In this document: positions 47,912 to 60,405 of the stretch, one piece after another
How the letters are laid out: each line of letters begins with the position of its first letter
Numbering within the stretch: the first letter of the stretch is position 1
NCBI GenBank assembly: GCA_902728285.1
Contig: CACVBU010000271.1
Span: forward strand, 2,048,311-2,112,310
Direction: 5' to 3'
Length of the DNA: 64,000 nucleotides
Source of the DNA: Clytia hemisphaerica
Taxonomy: Eukaryota > Cnidaria > Hydrozoa > Leptothecata > Clytiidae
Made by a program: the position numbers and the translations under genes
Notes under the pieces: model-generated
Database searches by the model: none
What the model saw: the letters and a program-made list of their open reading frames with translations, nothing else
What the model was told of the DNA's origin: nothing

Positions 47912-49112
47912 AACGTGAACACTACTAATGGATAAAATGGGCTTCAGGAGAACATTTAAGTAGAATAAATATTTGTTAATTATATATCATTCAAATTTAA
48001 AATACTGGAAAATAACTCGTATACTTCAATGTAAAATCTCCCGAAAATTCTAAAACCTCTGTGTAAATGCCGATCGAGTCGAATAGGAGTCAACATAAGT
48101 CACGAACGACACTTTAAGTTAAAACGAAGCCATAGGTTTTCTTTGACGCATCTTCCTGGTGGAAAATGGCTAAAATTGAATAAAATAACACGTTTAGCTA
48201 ACGAAATATAAATACAGTGCAAGTCAAAATATAAAGATACATCAGTTAGATTACAAAGACAAGTCAAAGATATAACATATGAAAGAAGAAATAGAAACTT
48301 ACTAAAAACACTGTGGCTGAACATACACGTACACGTAAACATATACTCTCAACTAACACTCACAATTCCAATACGCCGATTTATAACACATCACAACAGC
48401 TCATACAACAACTAGACAATCCTCAAGGGACGAACACATAACTATACACACAATACGGTACTATACAATACAATACGCAACTCCCTAGACACATAATATA
48501 AACAATACACGTGAGACTAATAAAAATTATATAATCATTTACAGTTTCACTACGAAAGTCCTATCAAATAATCGACCGCCGGAGGTGGTTTCTTTCATAG
48601 TGGTACGCTAATCTCGTTTTGCCTCGGCTCATTACTTTGTCTACCATTTACTTTCGGTTTTTTTAACTAGATTACCCAGGTGTTTCTCTTTTTTTTCCCT
48701 GAATGTCTTTTATTCGGAATTGAATAATCGAGACATGAAAAATGACTATATTGTAATCTGTTTTAAATGAATAATCTAAAATGTACTGGAGATGACATGT
48801 AGGCGTTAATAACGTGCGCGCGCTTTTTCGCGTGATGCGTGATGGAAGGCGGTCGTTTCAGTGTGGTTTAGATCCACACTGTGACCTAGTAAATCTAAGT
48901 ACAAAGGAAGCGATGAAAATGAACGTAAAACTAAAAGACAAATTAGCTGCATTTTGGCAGTTACACTCTGAGATTTCAAACTCGTAAAAAAATTTAAAAC
49001 TTATCTCGAATAAATCCTTAGCCATTAAAGGAGAAAAATCTTAATTTATCAAAGGAGAACAAGAAAATTTTGACGTCAAACTGTCAATTGTATGTGCATA
49101 CAATCGTGTAAA
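47912..49112. other. Non-coding DNA, mirror of 21,500-22,700
   Basis: Same content as the left arm: 3' flank of B2, unit boundary near 48,482, hairpin near 48,865. No gene. Confidence 0.5.
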
Positions 49113-49183
49113 TGCATTTGCGGGGAATCGAACCCCAGTCTCCCGCATGGCAGGCGATAATTCTACCACTGAACCACCAATGC
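49113..49183 (-). tRNA. tRNA-Gly(GCC), mirror of 21,429-21,499
   Basis: Identical structure to the left-arm copy. Confidence 0.65.
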
Positions 49184-49306
49184 AATGATTCAGTTTAAGT
49201 CTTCATTTTTGCCAAGCTACTTTACATTCTCTCGTTAGCCAACTAAGCTTTTGGTTCGAAATTTTGACGTCAAATTCGTAACTTTGTGCATGTACATTTA
49301 TCTAAA

Positions 49307-49376
49307 CGCATGGGCGGGGAATCGAACCCCGGTCTCCCGCGTGGCAAGCGAGAATTTACCACTGAGCCACCAAAGC
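49307..49376 (-). tRNA. tRNA-Gly(GCC)-like, mirror of 21,236-21,305
   Basis: 70 nt, with the same acceptor mismatches and D-loop loss. Confidence 0.6.
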
Positions 49377-49501
49377 CATAAAATGAATTAAGTCTCCATT
49401 TTCCCCAAGGTATACTTTACATTCTTTGGTTAGTAAATTAAGCTTTTGGTTCGAAATTTTGACATCAAATTCGTAAATTTGTGCACGTACATTTATCTAA
49501 A

Positions 49502-49572
49502 TGCATTGGCAGGGAATCAAACTCTGGTCTCCCGCGTGGCAGACGGGAATTCTACCACTGAACCACCAATGC
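49502..49572 (-). tRNA. tRNA-Gly(GCC), mirror of 21,040-21,110
   Basis: Same sequence features as the left-arm copy. Confidence 0.65.
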
Positions 49573-49693
49573 AATAAAATGAATTAAGTCTTCATTTTCG
49601 CAAAAATATATTGCACAGATTTTTAGTTAGCCGATAAAGTTTTTACTGTGTAATATTGACTTCATATCCAGCAGTCACATCTGAAAAATTATT

Positions 49694-49765
49694 GGCGATA
49701 TAGCTCAGTCGTAGAGCATTCGATTACAGATCGAGAGGTCACCGGCTCAAACCCGGATGTCCCCT
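49694..49765 (+). tRNA. tRNA-Cys-like with ACA anticodon, mirror of 20,847-20,918
   Basis: 72 nt, starts GGCGATATAGCTCAG; the same TTACAGA anticodon loop, so the ACA reading is not an isolated base error in one arm. Confidence 0.7.
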
Positions 49766-49836
49766 AGCTTTGGCTGCTGTTGTGCTCGATATTTTGACAT
49801 CAAACTGTCAGCTGTTTGTGCATACAATCGTCTAAA

Positions 49837-49907
49837 TGCATTGGCGGGAAATCAAACCCCGGTCTTCCACGTGGCAGACTAGAATTCTACCACTGAACCA
49901 CCAATGC
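49837..49907 (-). tRNA. tRNA-Gly(GCC)-like, degenerate, mirror of 20,705-20,775
   Basis: Same weak anticodon stem and altered B box. Confidence 0.55.
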
Positions 49908-50007
49908 AATGATTCAGTTTAAGTCTTCATTTTTGCCAAGCTATACTTTTTATTTTTTTGTTAGCCAATTGAGCTTTTGGCTCGAAATTTTGACGTCAAG
50001 TTCGTAA

Positions 50008-51830
50008 ATTTATTTTTATTTATTTTTATTTACTAAAGGATTTACAGTCAAGGCACACTAGGACCTCTAAACCGGTCTATCTACATAATGATTACAAAAG
50101 TGATCTTGAATCGTAACTTAACGGGTGCTTTATCCATGCTTGAGTCAGTTCTTCTTTAAATGCTTTGACTGACTTAGCATTAACAACATTTTTTGGGAGC
50201 TGGTTCCACGCCGGTATGCACGCTTCTGTTTGTTCGTTTCCTCGGCTTCTTCTTCCCGCAGAGCTTCTTTAATCACCTCTTTGATCGAAGTATTGGGCTC
50301 ATCCTGTGAAGGGTCTTTCACCACATCAGCATATGACTGCTTTACCTCAGCCATCTGGTTTTCAACACTCAAGAGTGTCACTTTGATTTCATCAATAATT
50401 GACGCCTTCATGGTTGCACCAAATTCAATGATTTTCTCATGGATTGTATCGTTCATTTCTTCGACAGTACATCTCTCGATTGACTTGTGTTTGAGTTTTG
50501 CATTACGGAGGCCCCCCCAGTCGACCCTCAATTCACGTATTCACGCAAAATTTGTTGCCAATTCACGTATTCACGCGCGAAAAAACCATTTTCACGTTCA
50601 CGCGCTGATTTTGCTTTTAATTCTTTTGTTAAACGATTGTGACCTTATTGGGCTAAATTTGACCTTTTTATTGCCAACATAAAGTTCTCTGCAGTTTTTT
50701 GACCTTATTCTCGACAGCGTCGACCTTTTAAGACCTCTTACAATTATTGGAGCTTTCATAGGGCAATGTTTAAGGTTTGTCTATCATGTCTATTACGCCA
50801 AAGTTACAAAAAACTACCTCTCTGGCGTACGGTGGTATAAACCCTGCCTGGATTTGCTTTTTAAGGTAGGTAAGTGCAAAGTTAAGCCTTAGCTTTAAGG
50901 TTTCCCCCCGAATTTTCTTCGTCGCAGGCCCAAAATATATTTTATTTTGAGAATAAATTTAAATCGAGGTTTGACCCAAATTCATGGTCTGGAAAGTCGC
51001 GAGCTTCAAAGAGGTGGTACATCCAGAGGACGCAAATTCCAAAGTTTGTCCCCTTGTATCATTGAAGAAAAGCTGTGGAAAGGAAAAAGCGAGCGAAGCG
51101 AGCGCGAAGTTGAAAATTTTCTCATTTAGACTTTTTTGTTTTGGCTCAAAACACTCTCGCTGGATGCAATATTTGCATCACAAAATGCACCCTTAGAAAA
51201 ATAAGGAAAAAATATTTGTTTCTGTTTCAATTTTTGATTATTTTGAATAACTTTACAATGGCAATAGGTCAATATGATATCAAGGATTTAATTCAATTCA
51301 CGAATTCACGCTGGTAAAATCTTATTTTCACGTTCACGCGGATATCTCAATTCACGTATTCACGCGTTGAAAAAGTCCAATTCAGGTATTCACGACAGAA
51401 AAATAGGGTCATTCACGCGTCACGCCAGCCCCTGGGGGAGCCCCATTACGGGACTTTAGTGTCTGGACTGACTTGATTAACTTCCTCTCATTATCGTCAT
51501 ATACTTCGATAGCACGATCATGCTCTGAGATATCATCTTTTAGTTTGGTAAAGTCGTCGTCCTCAACTGCACCACAAAGAGCAGGGAGATCTCTCACTAC
51601 TTCAACACAGTTGATGCAGAAGAAGGTCCATCGTCTATTTCTTTTCGCTTTCGCGTTCAAAAAAGCCTTAATTTGGTACAGTGGGAGTCTGGTGCATTTA
51701 TAATGTACGAAACGTTCACATGCCATACATACTAAGATGTTTTCTTCGAAACCGTAACATGTCGCTTCGGAGCATCGGAGATCGTCGAAATTTTGATTGG
51801 GATGGTCTTCTATGGAAGTGTCAGTCTTGA
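50008..51830 (-). pseudogene. Internally deleted LINE, mirror
   Basis: Mirror of 18,783-20,606: PHD part at 51,444-51,830, ORF2 tail and coiled coil at 50,035-50,508, (TTTTTATTTA)n tail at 50,008-50,034. The interrupting TIR element sits between. Confidence 0.75.
50509..51443. mobile_element. TIR element in LINE ORF1, mirror
   Basis: Mirror of 19,168-20,103; CATTACGG target duplication at 50,501-50,508 and 51,444-51,451. Confidence 0.85.
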
Positions 51831-51881
51831 TTTAATTTATAAAAAAGATTTATAACAAATTTCCACAATTCATTTTCTCCA

Positions 51882-52110
51882 GGTCTTCGGCCGTTAAAAA
51901 AGGTATTCGACCACTGCATAAAGTCTTCGGTTTTTAATTCAGGTCTTCAGCCACTAAATCAGGTCTGCGACCACTAATTCAGGTCTGCGTCCGCTGACGG
52001 AAAAAAACATCTGCAGTGGCCTCCTCCCCTACCTTCGGGTAAATAGCTATCGAAAAAGGAGCCTTCGGGTCGCCTCCGACTGCGGTCACAGATTTACTTA
52101 CTTAGAGATC
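51882..52110. repeat. Minisatellite and SINE tail, mirror of 18,503-18,734
   Basis: Same content in inverted order. Confidence 0.7.
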
Positions 52111-52225
52111 ACACTTTTCAGCGAAGAAAAGTGAATCCTTATTAAACCTGCAGTTTTTTATGATGAACTTTATTTCATTTTTTTCCTGTTTAATTTTAGA
52201 GCTGTAAGTCTAGTGACATTTAAAA

Positions 52226-52576
52226 ATGAAGATTAGACATTTTCAAAGACTAGCTGTTTTGGCTATTATGTTACAAAGCTTTGGGAATGTTGTCGGCAAC
52301 ATTGGTAACGACTTAATCATCGGAGCTTGTAAAGAAAAAGCCTCATTAGATTGCAACAAAATGGTGTCTCAAAATCCAGACCTTGATTACAGAATGTACT
52401 GGGAAAAGAAATTCGCATTGTGCTACTCAGCATGGAAACAAGATATAAAGGGAACGAATCGAGATAATGTGTTTTGTGTAATGGTAAAGAAACAAGACAC
52501 CATGATATGTTATTTTGATGAAAATGAACATACAGTTTGTGTTGAAGTGGTCTATGAAGTCGAAGAATGCATTTGA
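52226..52576 (+). CDS. A1 mirror copy, seven-cysteine variant
   Basis: Encodes the same 116-aa protein as 18,035-18,385, including tyrosine at position 58 in place of the third cysteine. The splice-acceptor-like tract precedes the ATG. The shared change means it was present before the arms arose, if the arms are real copies. Confidence 0.7.
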   Translation: MKIRHFQRLAVLAIMLQSFGNVVGNIGNDLIIGACKEKASLDCNKMVSQNPDLDYRMYWEKKFALCYSAWKQDIKGTNRDNVFCVMVKKQDTMICYFDENEHTVCVEVVYEVEECI

Positions 52577-55500
52577 AAAACTGATTTGTTTGATTTATTA
52601 TAAGGTTTATATGAGGTGAAGGTTATAAGAAGATGTGTGATTTGTGTATAATTCCGGGAAGGAGGTGTGTAGACACTTAACGATTTTTTTACAGTTTGAT
52701 ATTACCGGGGTAGGGTATTTTACACAACCCTGAATAACTTTTGTCCTAGTTGATATTCTTTGAACCAAATTTGGAAACGATTTTGCTTACCACAATATAA
52801 ACCCATATTTAAACGCATAGAAAAAAATTTCGATTCGGTGACGTCATCTAATCTGTGATAACGTCATCACGAAATGACAACTGTCATCTAACCGATACTC
52901 AGATAAACATTAATTGAAAACGATCTAGAAAAGATCTTTAGGCCTGTTTGAAAGGTACTGGAAAGGTCTATAACATATTTGCCGATTTTTTGGTATACCA
53001 TAAATTTTAAATCCTAAAATTTGCTTTATCCTATTCGTATTAAGGGGGGCTATTTCTGTTCGGGGATGAAAATAATGCTAAGAGCTCCTGAAATAATAGA
53101 GCTTTTGGCATGAAATTTCTGTAAATTCGTTTATTCAGCTTAAAAAAAATTGACACCTAAAACTTTCACACCTTGAGCATGATGATATTTCTGACAGTAG
53201 GTGTCACAAAAATTGACAGGTTTCTATTAACAAATTCATTTTTTATGTCAATTATATCTTTTAAATCGTGATTTTATTAAATATTAATTTGGGATAAGAC
53301 AATCATCTCAAGACTCAGGGAACTCTTATCTAAAACCTTTGTTAGAATACAATAGCTATTAATATTAAGAACAAAGGAATTTCTCGAATTTTGCTCATAA
53401 AATTACGCTATTAGACAAGGACCTTGTGTGCCAAATTTCATCCAAAAAGCCTCACTAGATCAAAAGTTAAGGGGTCGTACAGGAACAGCCTCCTAGTTTT
53501 GAGCCGCCCTTTAAAGCCTAGTATAAATATGGCTAAGATGAGTAAAATGTACTAAAGAATAATGACATTATCATTTCTTGAAAATTTTTACAATAAATTT
53601 TGATTACCTTAAGTGGGTAAATTTTGGCAGGGATTAAATTTGGCGAATTTGGTACGAAATTTTTTCATGATAGAAATTCTAATAGAATATGTATTTCTTA
53701 GTAAAATATCACGTATTTTTTAGTTTACCAGAGTGACCCCAGAGTGTCTTTGTGTTTTCAGGTTTAGAAACTTGATTAGTAAGTTCTATATGAGATATCT
53801 TTAAATTTCATCAAATTTTGATCGAAAATTTGAATGGCTAGAGGTTGGGCTCTGACCATAGTGATTTTTTCATGATTGCCATGTACAAAAATATAGACTT
53901 CTGCCTGATGTAGCCAACAAAACTATGACAAGTTACACATTTTTCTGCCAGGCCAACTATTAAATCTGAAAATTTTAAAATTGCAGTGAAAAAATATGAT
54001 GAAGAAAAAAAATGAAGACTTGTGCAAAGAGCAGTATTTCAACTTTGAAGACCTTATCATTTTCGACGAAGAAAGAACATTTTGAAAAAGATTTTGCGTT
54101 AGAAAGTAAAAAATAAGAAAAAGATTTTCAGAAAAGTTTTGTTTAAAAGCCATTTTGTTTCCAAATCTTGAAAATGTTGATTTTTTGATACATCAAAAAA
54201 ACTTTTTCCAAAAAATTTCAGTTCTTTACGGACTATATTGAATGAAAAAATTGGGTAATATAACATTTTATGAGCGTCTTTTCAAAGCAATTTCGTAATT
54301 AGATTCTTAATTAATTACCAAATCACCAAACAACTTGAAAATACAATTTTTTATTAACCCTTTAAGTGCTAATGACGAGTATATTGGTCATGGGCTATGT
54401 AATGCCCAGTTTGAGTTAGAAATCGTCACTTTTGTTCTAACTCGTAGGAATTGGATTAGGCTACATGCCCAAGCAAAAAAAAAATCAAAAGTGAGTCTTT
54501 TCAGCGAGATTTTAAGTCAAAAAATGCAAAGATTTGGCAAAAATCCACTTTTTCAAGATTTTGACCGTTTTTTGACCATTTTTAGTCAACAAGTGATCCA
54601 AGAACCTCCAAATTTGGCCTTGCCTTACTTGATTCTGTCTTCCAGCAAATTAGTTTGAAGTTTTACAACTGGGCACCTTTCTATCATTCAGGCAGGTCCA
54701 CGCAGCTTTAATTTCCCTTACCTTACTCAGCTTTAGTTACCCCCCTTAGCCGCCACCCGCCCCACCCTTCCTATATCGGGCGGCGCCGAAGGCACCTAAA
54801 AAAAGAGGAGACTCTATGTACGCTATCCAACGAGCTATGAGCAAGCTTCAAACTCCATCTACAATCATGGTCGAAATAGAATGAGAATTTCGGTTATTTT
54901 AACGTTTTTCGAGAATTAAAGTTCTGGTGAGAAAGTCGATTTTGGGCTATCTCTTTAACTTAATCGAATATTTCAATTTGGGAGGGGTTGGCAGACTTCC
55001 AGGCTATATTGCTACATTGGACTATTTTTAAGTCTAGTGTTAAAACTCTACCCTTCAAACCTACTTTAGAGCACTTACAAATTGATTGTGGTTTCAAAAC
55101 TTCCCGGTGGATTTCCCTTTTTTCTCAAATATTACGACCATGATTGTAGATCCGGAGATATAAGCCTTTAAAGTTGAACTAGCGATTTTATTTAAAAAAA
55201 CTTAGAAAAAAATGACAATGGCAGTTAAAGAGTTAAAAGTGTCAAGGAACCAAAAACAAAAGTTCTATCTTGAAATCCCTTAACAAATTTTCTGACCTTA
55301 GTGAGAGCCAATACAATTATCGGATTTCTAAAGTTTTTTAAGGAAATTGAAACATGTTACCCCAAAATTGAGGTAACTCACGGACGGTAATATTAAACAA
55401 GGAACGCGTCCCCTATACCAAAATAATCTTTGGGGTGCGCGCAGCCTACATTCATCTATGAGATCTGGTACGATATATTTGAAAATATTCAATTATTGCT

Positions 55501-55984
55501 TGTTTTTTCATGTTCTGCGCAACTGGCTTTAAAGGAATGAAAAAAGCGTTCAGTGAAGTGCGCTTTGAATGACGTTGAAAAAAAGCTATTTGCTGGAATA
55601 CACCCTTAAACGTTCATTGTTGATTATCAATACGTTCGCGTTCATAGAGAGATACTTGCTAATATAAAAATCGACGGTAAGACGGAATTCACACCCTTTA
55701 TAAGACTAATAGTTTTCCACTTCATCTCTATTATAATACTCTCATTATATTCTTGGAATATAATGTTCTCAAGTCATTATCTTTATTCTTCTTTTTATCT
55801 TTATTCTTCATCATTTATATCCTCACATATGAAATTGGGACGAAAATTGTTCCTTTTTATATATAGGAAGTTAGCGAATATCTTAAATTGAATGAATAAA
55901 ATGGTGCAAGGGATTTTGTTAATAGCTTTTACCTGTCCATATAGCTACCGCCATCGAACAAAGAAATTAACGAAAATACATTCC
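52577..55984. other. Intergenic DNA, mirror of 14,626-18,034
   Basis: No gene supported. Homopolymer differences from the left arm occur, for example a shorter connection near 54,195. Confidence 0.5.
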
Positions 55985-56252
55985 TAATCCTGCCTCAAAG
56001 CCCCGGTGGAACTTTTTTCATTAGCAGGGATAAAAAATTCAAATTGAAATCCCAATGGGGATAGAAAATCTATTGTTCAAAGCTTAGAAAATCTAGTGAG
56101 GATTGTTTTGGAGTGTAATTTTATGAAGATTGAATTTCGAATGGGGATGAAATCAAGTCAATTTCCAGGTTATTTCACCACCAGGGACGAAATTTTTGGC
56201 AAATTTTCCAGGTGGGGCTGGGTCATCTCAGTGGATTTTTGATACAGGGGTG
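55985..56252. mobile_element. CACCCCTGT-type MITE of outer unit, mirror
   Basis: Mirror of 14,361-14,625, with small indels. Confidence 0.7.
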
Positions 56253-56267
56253 TGAAATTCTATCTTA

Positions 56268-56444
56268 TAATGGAGTCCCTATAACTTGAACACGTATGGG
56301 GAGTAAAAATTTATTCGAGTTAACAAATTTTCGAGTTATGGAGTAAGGTTTATAAGACATTGTTAACTGAAAGGACTATAAAAAACTTGTTCGAGTTAAG
56401 TTGAAATTCGAGTTATAAAGGATCAAGCTAAAGGGACTCCACTG
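56268..56444. mobile_element. pogo/Tc1-like MITE of outer unit, mirror
   Basis: Mirror of 14,169-14,345, with equal length. Confidence 0.75.
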
Positions 56445-56779
56445 TAGCTCAAGCCAATCGCTTTTCCATGTGTAATTAAAAGATGCTTAAAAATCATTCA
56501 AATTATGAAATAAGTCTTGTTTTGCATGTACGTTTGTACAATCATAATTTTAACACTGATAATTGACGAAGAAATTTTGATCGATTTTATCAATCAGTAA
56601 CTTGCCATATGACCTATATGGATTAATGTCTGTCAGATGTACAATTTTCCGAAGGTCAATATAAATATCAAATAATCATATAAATTAAATTAGTATTTCA
56701 GAATTGGTTCAAATAGATCTGGAGTTCAATGAAAAAGGGCGATTCTTCCTAAAAGATAAAAACGGAAAGGAGTAATAAA
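56445..56779. other. Upstream region of B1 mirror copy
   Basis: Mirror of 13,838-14,168, with the TATAAATA-like site near 56,660. Confidence 0.45.
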
Positions 56780-57129
56780 ATGTCTTTTTTTAAAACTGAA
56801 TTTTAGTTTTTCTGCTATTTGTATCATGTCTTCTTGTCGATGCTACAGTAATTAACTATCCAACTCAAGCAATTGAAGCCGTCTGTAAAGAGCAAGCAAG
56901 TGTATATTGCATTGGCAATGGACGAGCAACATCTTCACCAACTCTTTTCAGCCAATGTTGGAACGATTGGTTTGATCAATGTGTGGACTTTTATTATAGA
57001 CATGGCCAATTTCATCGGGGTGACTCAAATTGCATTTCTCAAGACCATTCAATTGACGTTTGTTATCAAAATGAAGCAAAAGTTGAAGTCTGTGTGATGG
57101 TCGTTTATGAAGTATTTTTATGTCAATAA
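56780..57129 (+). pseudogene. B1 mirror copy, frameshifted
   Basis: 350 nt against 345 in intact B2. The T run after the ATG is four bases longer and the next T run one base longer, giving an early stop, whereas the left-arm copy lost bases at these sites. From about 56,850 to the end the eight-cysteine coding sequence is as in B2, with one silent-looking base change near 57,060. This pattern of opposite errors in homopolymers points to uncorrected long-read errors. Confidence 0.7.
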
Positions 57130-57480
57130 AACGTGAACACTACTAATGGATAAAATGGGCTTCAGGAGAACATTTAAGTAGAATAAATATTTGTTAATTA
57201 TATATCATTCAAATTTAAAATACTGAAAAATAACTCGTATACTTCAATGTAAAATCTCCCGAAAATTCTAAAACCTCTGTGTAAATGCCGAACGAGTCGA
57301 ATAGGAGTCAACATAAGTCACGAACGACACTTTAAGTTAAAACGAAGCCATAGGTTTTCTTTGACGCATCTTCCTGGTGGAAAATGGCTAAAATTGAATA
57401 AAATAACACGTTTAGCTAACGAAATATAAATACAGTGCAAGTCAAAATATAAAGATACATCAGTTAGATTACAAAGACAA
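57130..57480. other. Non-coding flank 3' of B1 mirror copy
   Basis: Mirror of 13,146-13,496; no gene. Confidence 0.5.
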
Positions 57481-57487
57481 GTCAAAG

Positions 57488-58160
57488 CATGAACATATAA
57501 ACGACTGGACATCCATCTCCTTTGTCTTTTTGAAGATAACACGGCTAGCTTCGTTGCCGCCTCGTTAAAAGCATAAAATGAAACAATAGATTTTGATGAT
57601 ATACCACTTGGGAATACCTTGTTAACAACGTCAAAACTTCGACAAAAGTCTCTGTTGTTCTACTCCTCTCAAGTCTTTTATCTATATCATAACAAAGATA
57701 ACAGAGGCAAAATCATCGTCAGCTTGTCAAAACTCCGACTAATATTTCAAAATTTTGACTTAAAAGTGTCTAATAATTTTAGAGAGTGTCACATTCTAAT
57801 TTCGATATTCTTATTACACAGGCTCTCAACTTTGGCAAGCTATTTTTTTCAAGTCATAAAATAATTATTGGAGTGACAAAAGGGATTCAAAAGTATACAC
57901 GCAGTTGAAATTCTGCATTTCAGAGTTGAAAAAGTTGATTAAATAAATTACAAACTTGTAAAAAAATACGAAAATAATTTTTTTGTGCATTAGGAGTAAT
58001 GTTCAAGCCCTATCAATCTTTTCACCTAAATAATTCAAAGAAATAAAATTATGACGGAATATTGTCGGATTTTTCATACCAATTTTGAAAAACAGGCGGC
58101 AACGAAGCTCGCTTAAAAGAGACAATAAAAGATAGATGTCCAGTCGTTTATATGTTCATA
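57488..58160. mobile_element. 673-bp MITE, mirror
   Basis: Mirror of 12,466-13,138; GTCAAAG duplicated at 57,481-57,487 and 58,161-58,167. Confidence 0.85.
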
Positions 58161-58383
58161 GTCAAAGATATAACATATAAAAGAAGAAATAGAAACTTAC
58201 TAAAAACACTGTGGCTGAACATACACGTACACGTAAACATATACTCTCAACTAACACTCACAATTCCAATACGCAGATTTATATCACATCACAACAACTC
58301 ATACAACAACTAGACAATCCTCAAGGGACGAACGCATAACTATACACACAATACGGTACTATACAATACAATACGCAACTGAA

Positions 58384-58807
58384 ATGAAGATTCTGACTTG
58401 TAGATTTATCAGAGTTAAACGATTTTTGTTTATTTTGAAAGAATGATGGTTATACTTACAAATGAGCATGTTTTTGCTGGTTTGAGACAGATTCAAAATA
58501 ACATATTTGCGTCTAAAGGAAATATTTTAACACCAAAATTAGATAAAAATTGCATATAACTCACTCTAGCTCCTTGGATATTGAAAATATGTTATGAAAA
58601 CGAGGTATAGGAAACTTTCTACACCTAATGCCTTTCAGAAAATGCAAATATATCTGTGACTTTAGAGGCTGGGTAAAAGATATAGCATCTTGAAGGTCAA
58701 CCAGTATTTTGGAGCCCTAGAATCAGCATTAACAAAACCGAAAATTCTTAATATGAGAAAAAGCAAAAAATCTTGGAATTCTACTCCTATCACCTTGAGT
58801 TAATAGT
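58384..58807. mobile_element. CAGTATATGG-type MITE, left part
   Basis: Mirror of 11,819-12,244. The MITE continues after the N at 58,867, so this and the next pieces are one element split by the LTR segment. Confidence 0.75.
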
Positions 58808-58865
58808 TGTAATGCAACCTTGGTATTGTTGAATATGTTTCCATAAAAATTATAAAATTAGAAAA
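58808..58865 (+). repeat. First 58 bases of the presumed BEL/Pao LTR, then N
   Basis: Begins TGTAATGCAACC and equals the reverse complement of 11,761-11,818. It sits after ATAGT inside a MITE. The N at 58,866 follows in an A run, and MITE sequence resumes at once. A full insertion seems to have been collapsed here. Confidence 0.65.
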
Positions 58866-58866
58866 N

Positions 58867-59498
58867 AAAAAATTAACATTATATATAAAAATTTTCGCTG
58901 AGTCAGCAAAACGGCAAATTCTGTCATTTTTTTGCAAAATATAGGAGAAAAATACCTTTAAAGCTTAATATTTTCAGTTAAGCTTTTTTTCTAAAATTTT
59001 CACAGCTTATTCCATACATGAATGGATCTATTTTCAAAAGAGATTGGTTTTCAGAAACTTGATTAAGACGTTGTTAAATCAAAATTTTCATTTTGAAAAT
59101 TTCTAAATTTTCAGTTTGGACTTTGCAATATCAAAAATCTTGAAATATTTCATAAAAATCATAAATTTTATATCCATCGGGTCGTAAATTTAAGTGTAAA
59201 CACAAATAAGTTCATAGTTTACCCCCCTATTACCACTGAGCTTAATAATTTTGATTTTAACTACACCTACATTTTGGGGGCCCTAAACCTCCGTTTTAAC
59301 AACCAGGGGTATACTGTAAAAATTTTATCAAACAAATTTATGCCCAAAACATTTTAAATCACATTTCAAAACTATGGTCAAAATTTTGTATTCATATCTT
59401 AAAGATATCTCGAGAAATTGCTAAAATTGCAAACCTCCGTTTTGGGGGCCATTAGAAAAAAGTTACCTATCTTTAAGCGATTGAAAAATATTGTTGAA
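58867..59498. mobile_element. CAGTATATGG-type MITE, middle part
   Basis: Matches about 32,815-33,440 of copy 2, including the CCGTTTTGGGGGCCATTAG internal motif (about 59,436). Broken at 59,498 by a nested insertion. Confidence 0.8.
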
Positions 59499-59589
59499 AG
59501 TGAAAACAAGAAGCCCGTTGGGCGTGAAGGCCCAGCAAAAAGTAACGTGTTGAAAACGAGCGTGCAAAACAGCAAATGCATGACCCCGT

Positions 59590-60405
59590 CAGGGTTCGAA
59601 TTATAGCTTCGCACTTCGCAAAATGCGAAGCGAATTTTAAGTTTAGCGACCCAAAAAGATTTCCTAACTCAAAAATGCGAAGCTAAAAAAACTTTAAGAA
59701 AACACATATTTTGCTACTTAATTCATTCGTTTATCCATTTCTTTATAAACTCTCTACCTTGCATCTTTATTCACTCGTTTATCTACTGCTGTATCAACTT
59801 GCTACTTCGCTACTTTATTCATTCGTTTATGCATTGCTTTATAAACTCCCAACTTTATTCATTCGTTTATCTATTGCTTTATAAACTTGCTACTTAGCTA
59901 CTTTATTCACTCGTTTATCTATTGCTTTATAAACTCGCTACTTTGCTGCTTCATTCATTCGTGTATCTATTGCTTTATAAACTTGCTACATAGCTACTTT
60001 ATTCACTCGTTTAAATCTAATCCTTTATAAACTCGCTACTTCGCTGCTTCATTCATCCGTTTATCTATTGCTTTATAAACACGCTACCTCGCAACTTTTT
60101 TCATTCGTTTATCTATTGCTTTACCAACTCGCTACTTCAAAACTTTATTAATTTGTCTGTCTATTGTTTTAGAAACTCACTAATTTTGCTTTGTCTACTA
60201 TCTCACACAACAGCCTAAGTCTTACTTTTGCTTTTCTAGAGAAATGCATTGAAGATACTTTCGCATTTTCTTTCAAACAATATCGCAAAATACTAAAAAT
60301 GCTTCGCAAACAGTGAAAAAGTTTTTCACCTGCGGCGCTGCTCTTTTTTACCTCGCTTCGCTCGGAAGAATTGCGAAGCTCCTAAAATTTATAATTCGAA
60401 CCCTG
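59590..60405. mobile_element. 816-bp TIR element with CAGGGTTCGAATTATA ends
   Basis: Perfect 16-base inverted ends CAGGGTTCGAATTATA, followed on both sides by GCTTCGCA/TGCGAAGC motifs. CAGGG termini suit hAT-type elements, but no clear 8-bp target duplication is visible. The interior is the minisatellite. Confidence 0.7.
59700..60170. repeat. About 48-bp minisatellite
   Basis: About nine to ten imperfect units of the form ATTCGTTTATCTATTGCTTT, then ATAAACTCGCTACTTCGCTA and so on. Confidence 0.8.

Larger units (their letters stand above)
35291..58865. repeat. Right arm of the 47-kb palindrome
   Basis: Mirror of 11,761-35,290 with no spacer: the 40 bases centred on 35,290/35,291 are a perfect palindrome. 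The arm ends at the only ambiguous base in the window (N at 58,866). Confidence 0.97.
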
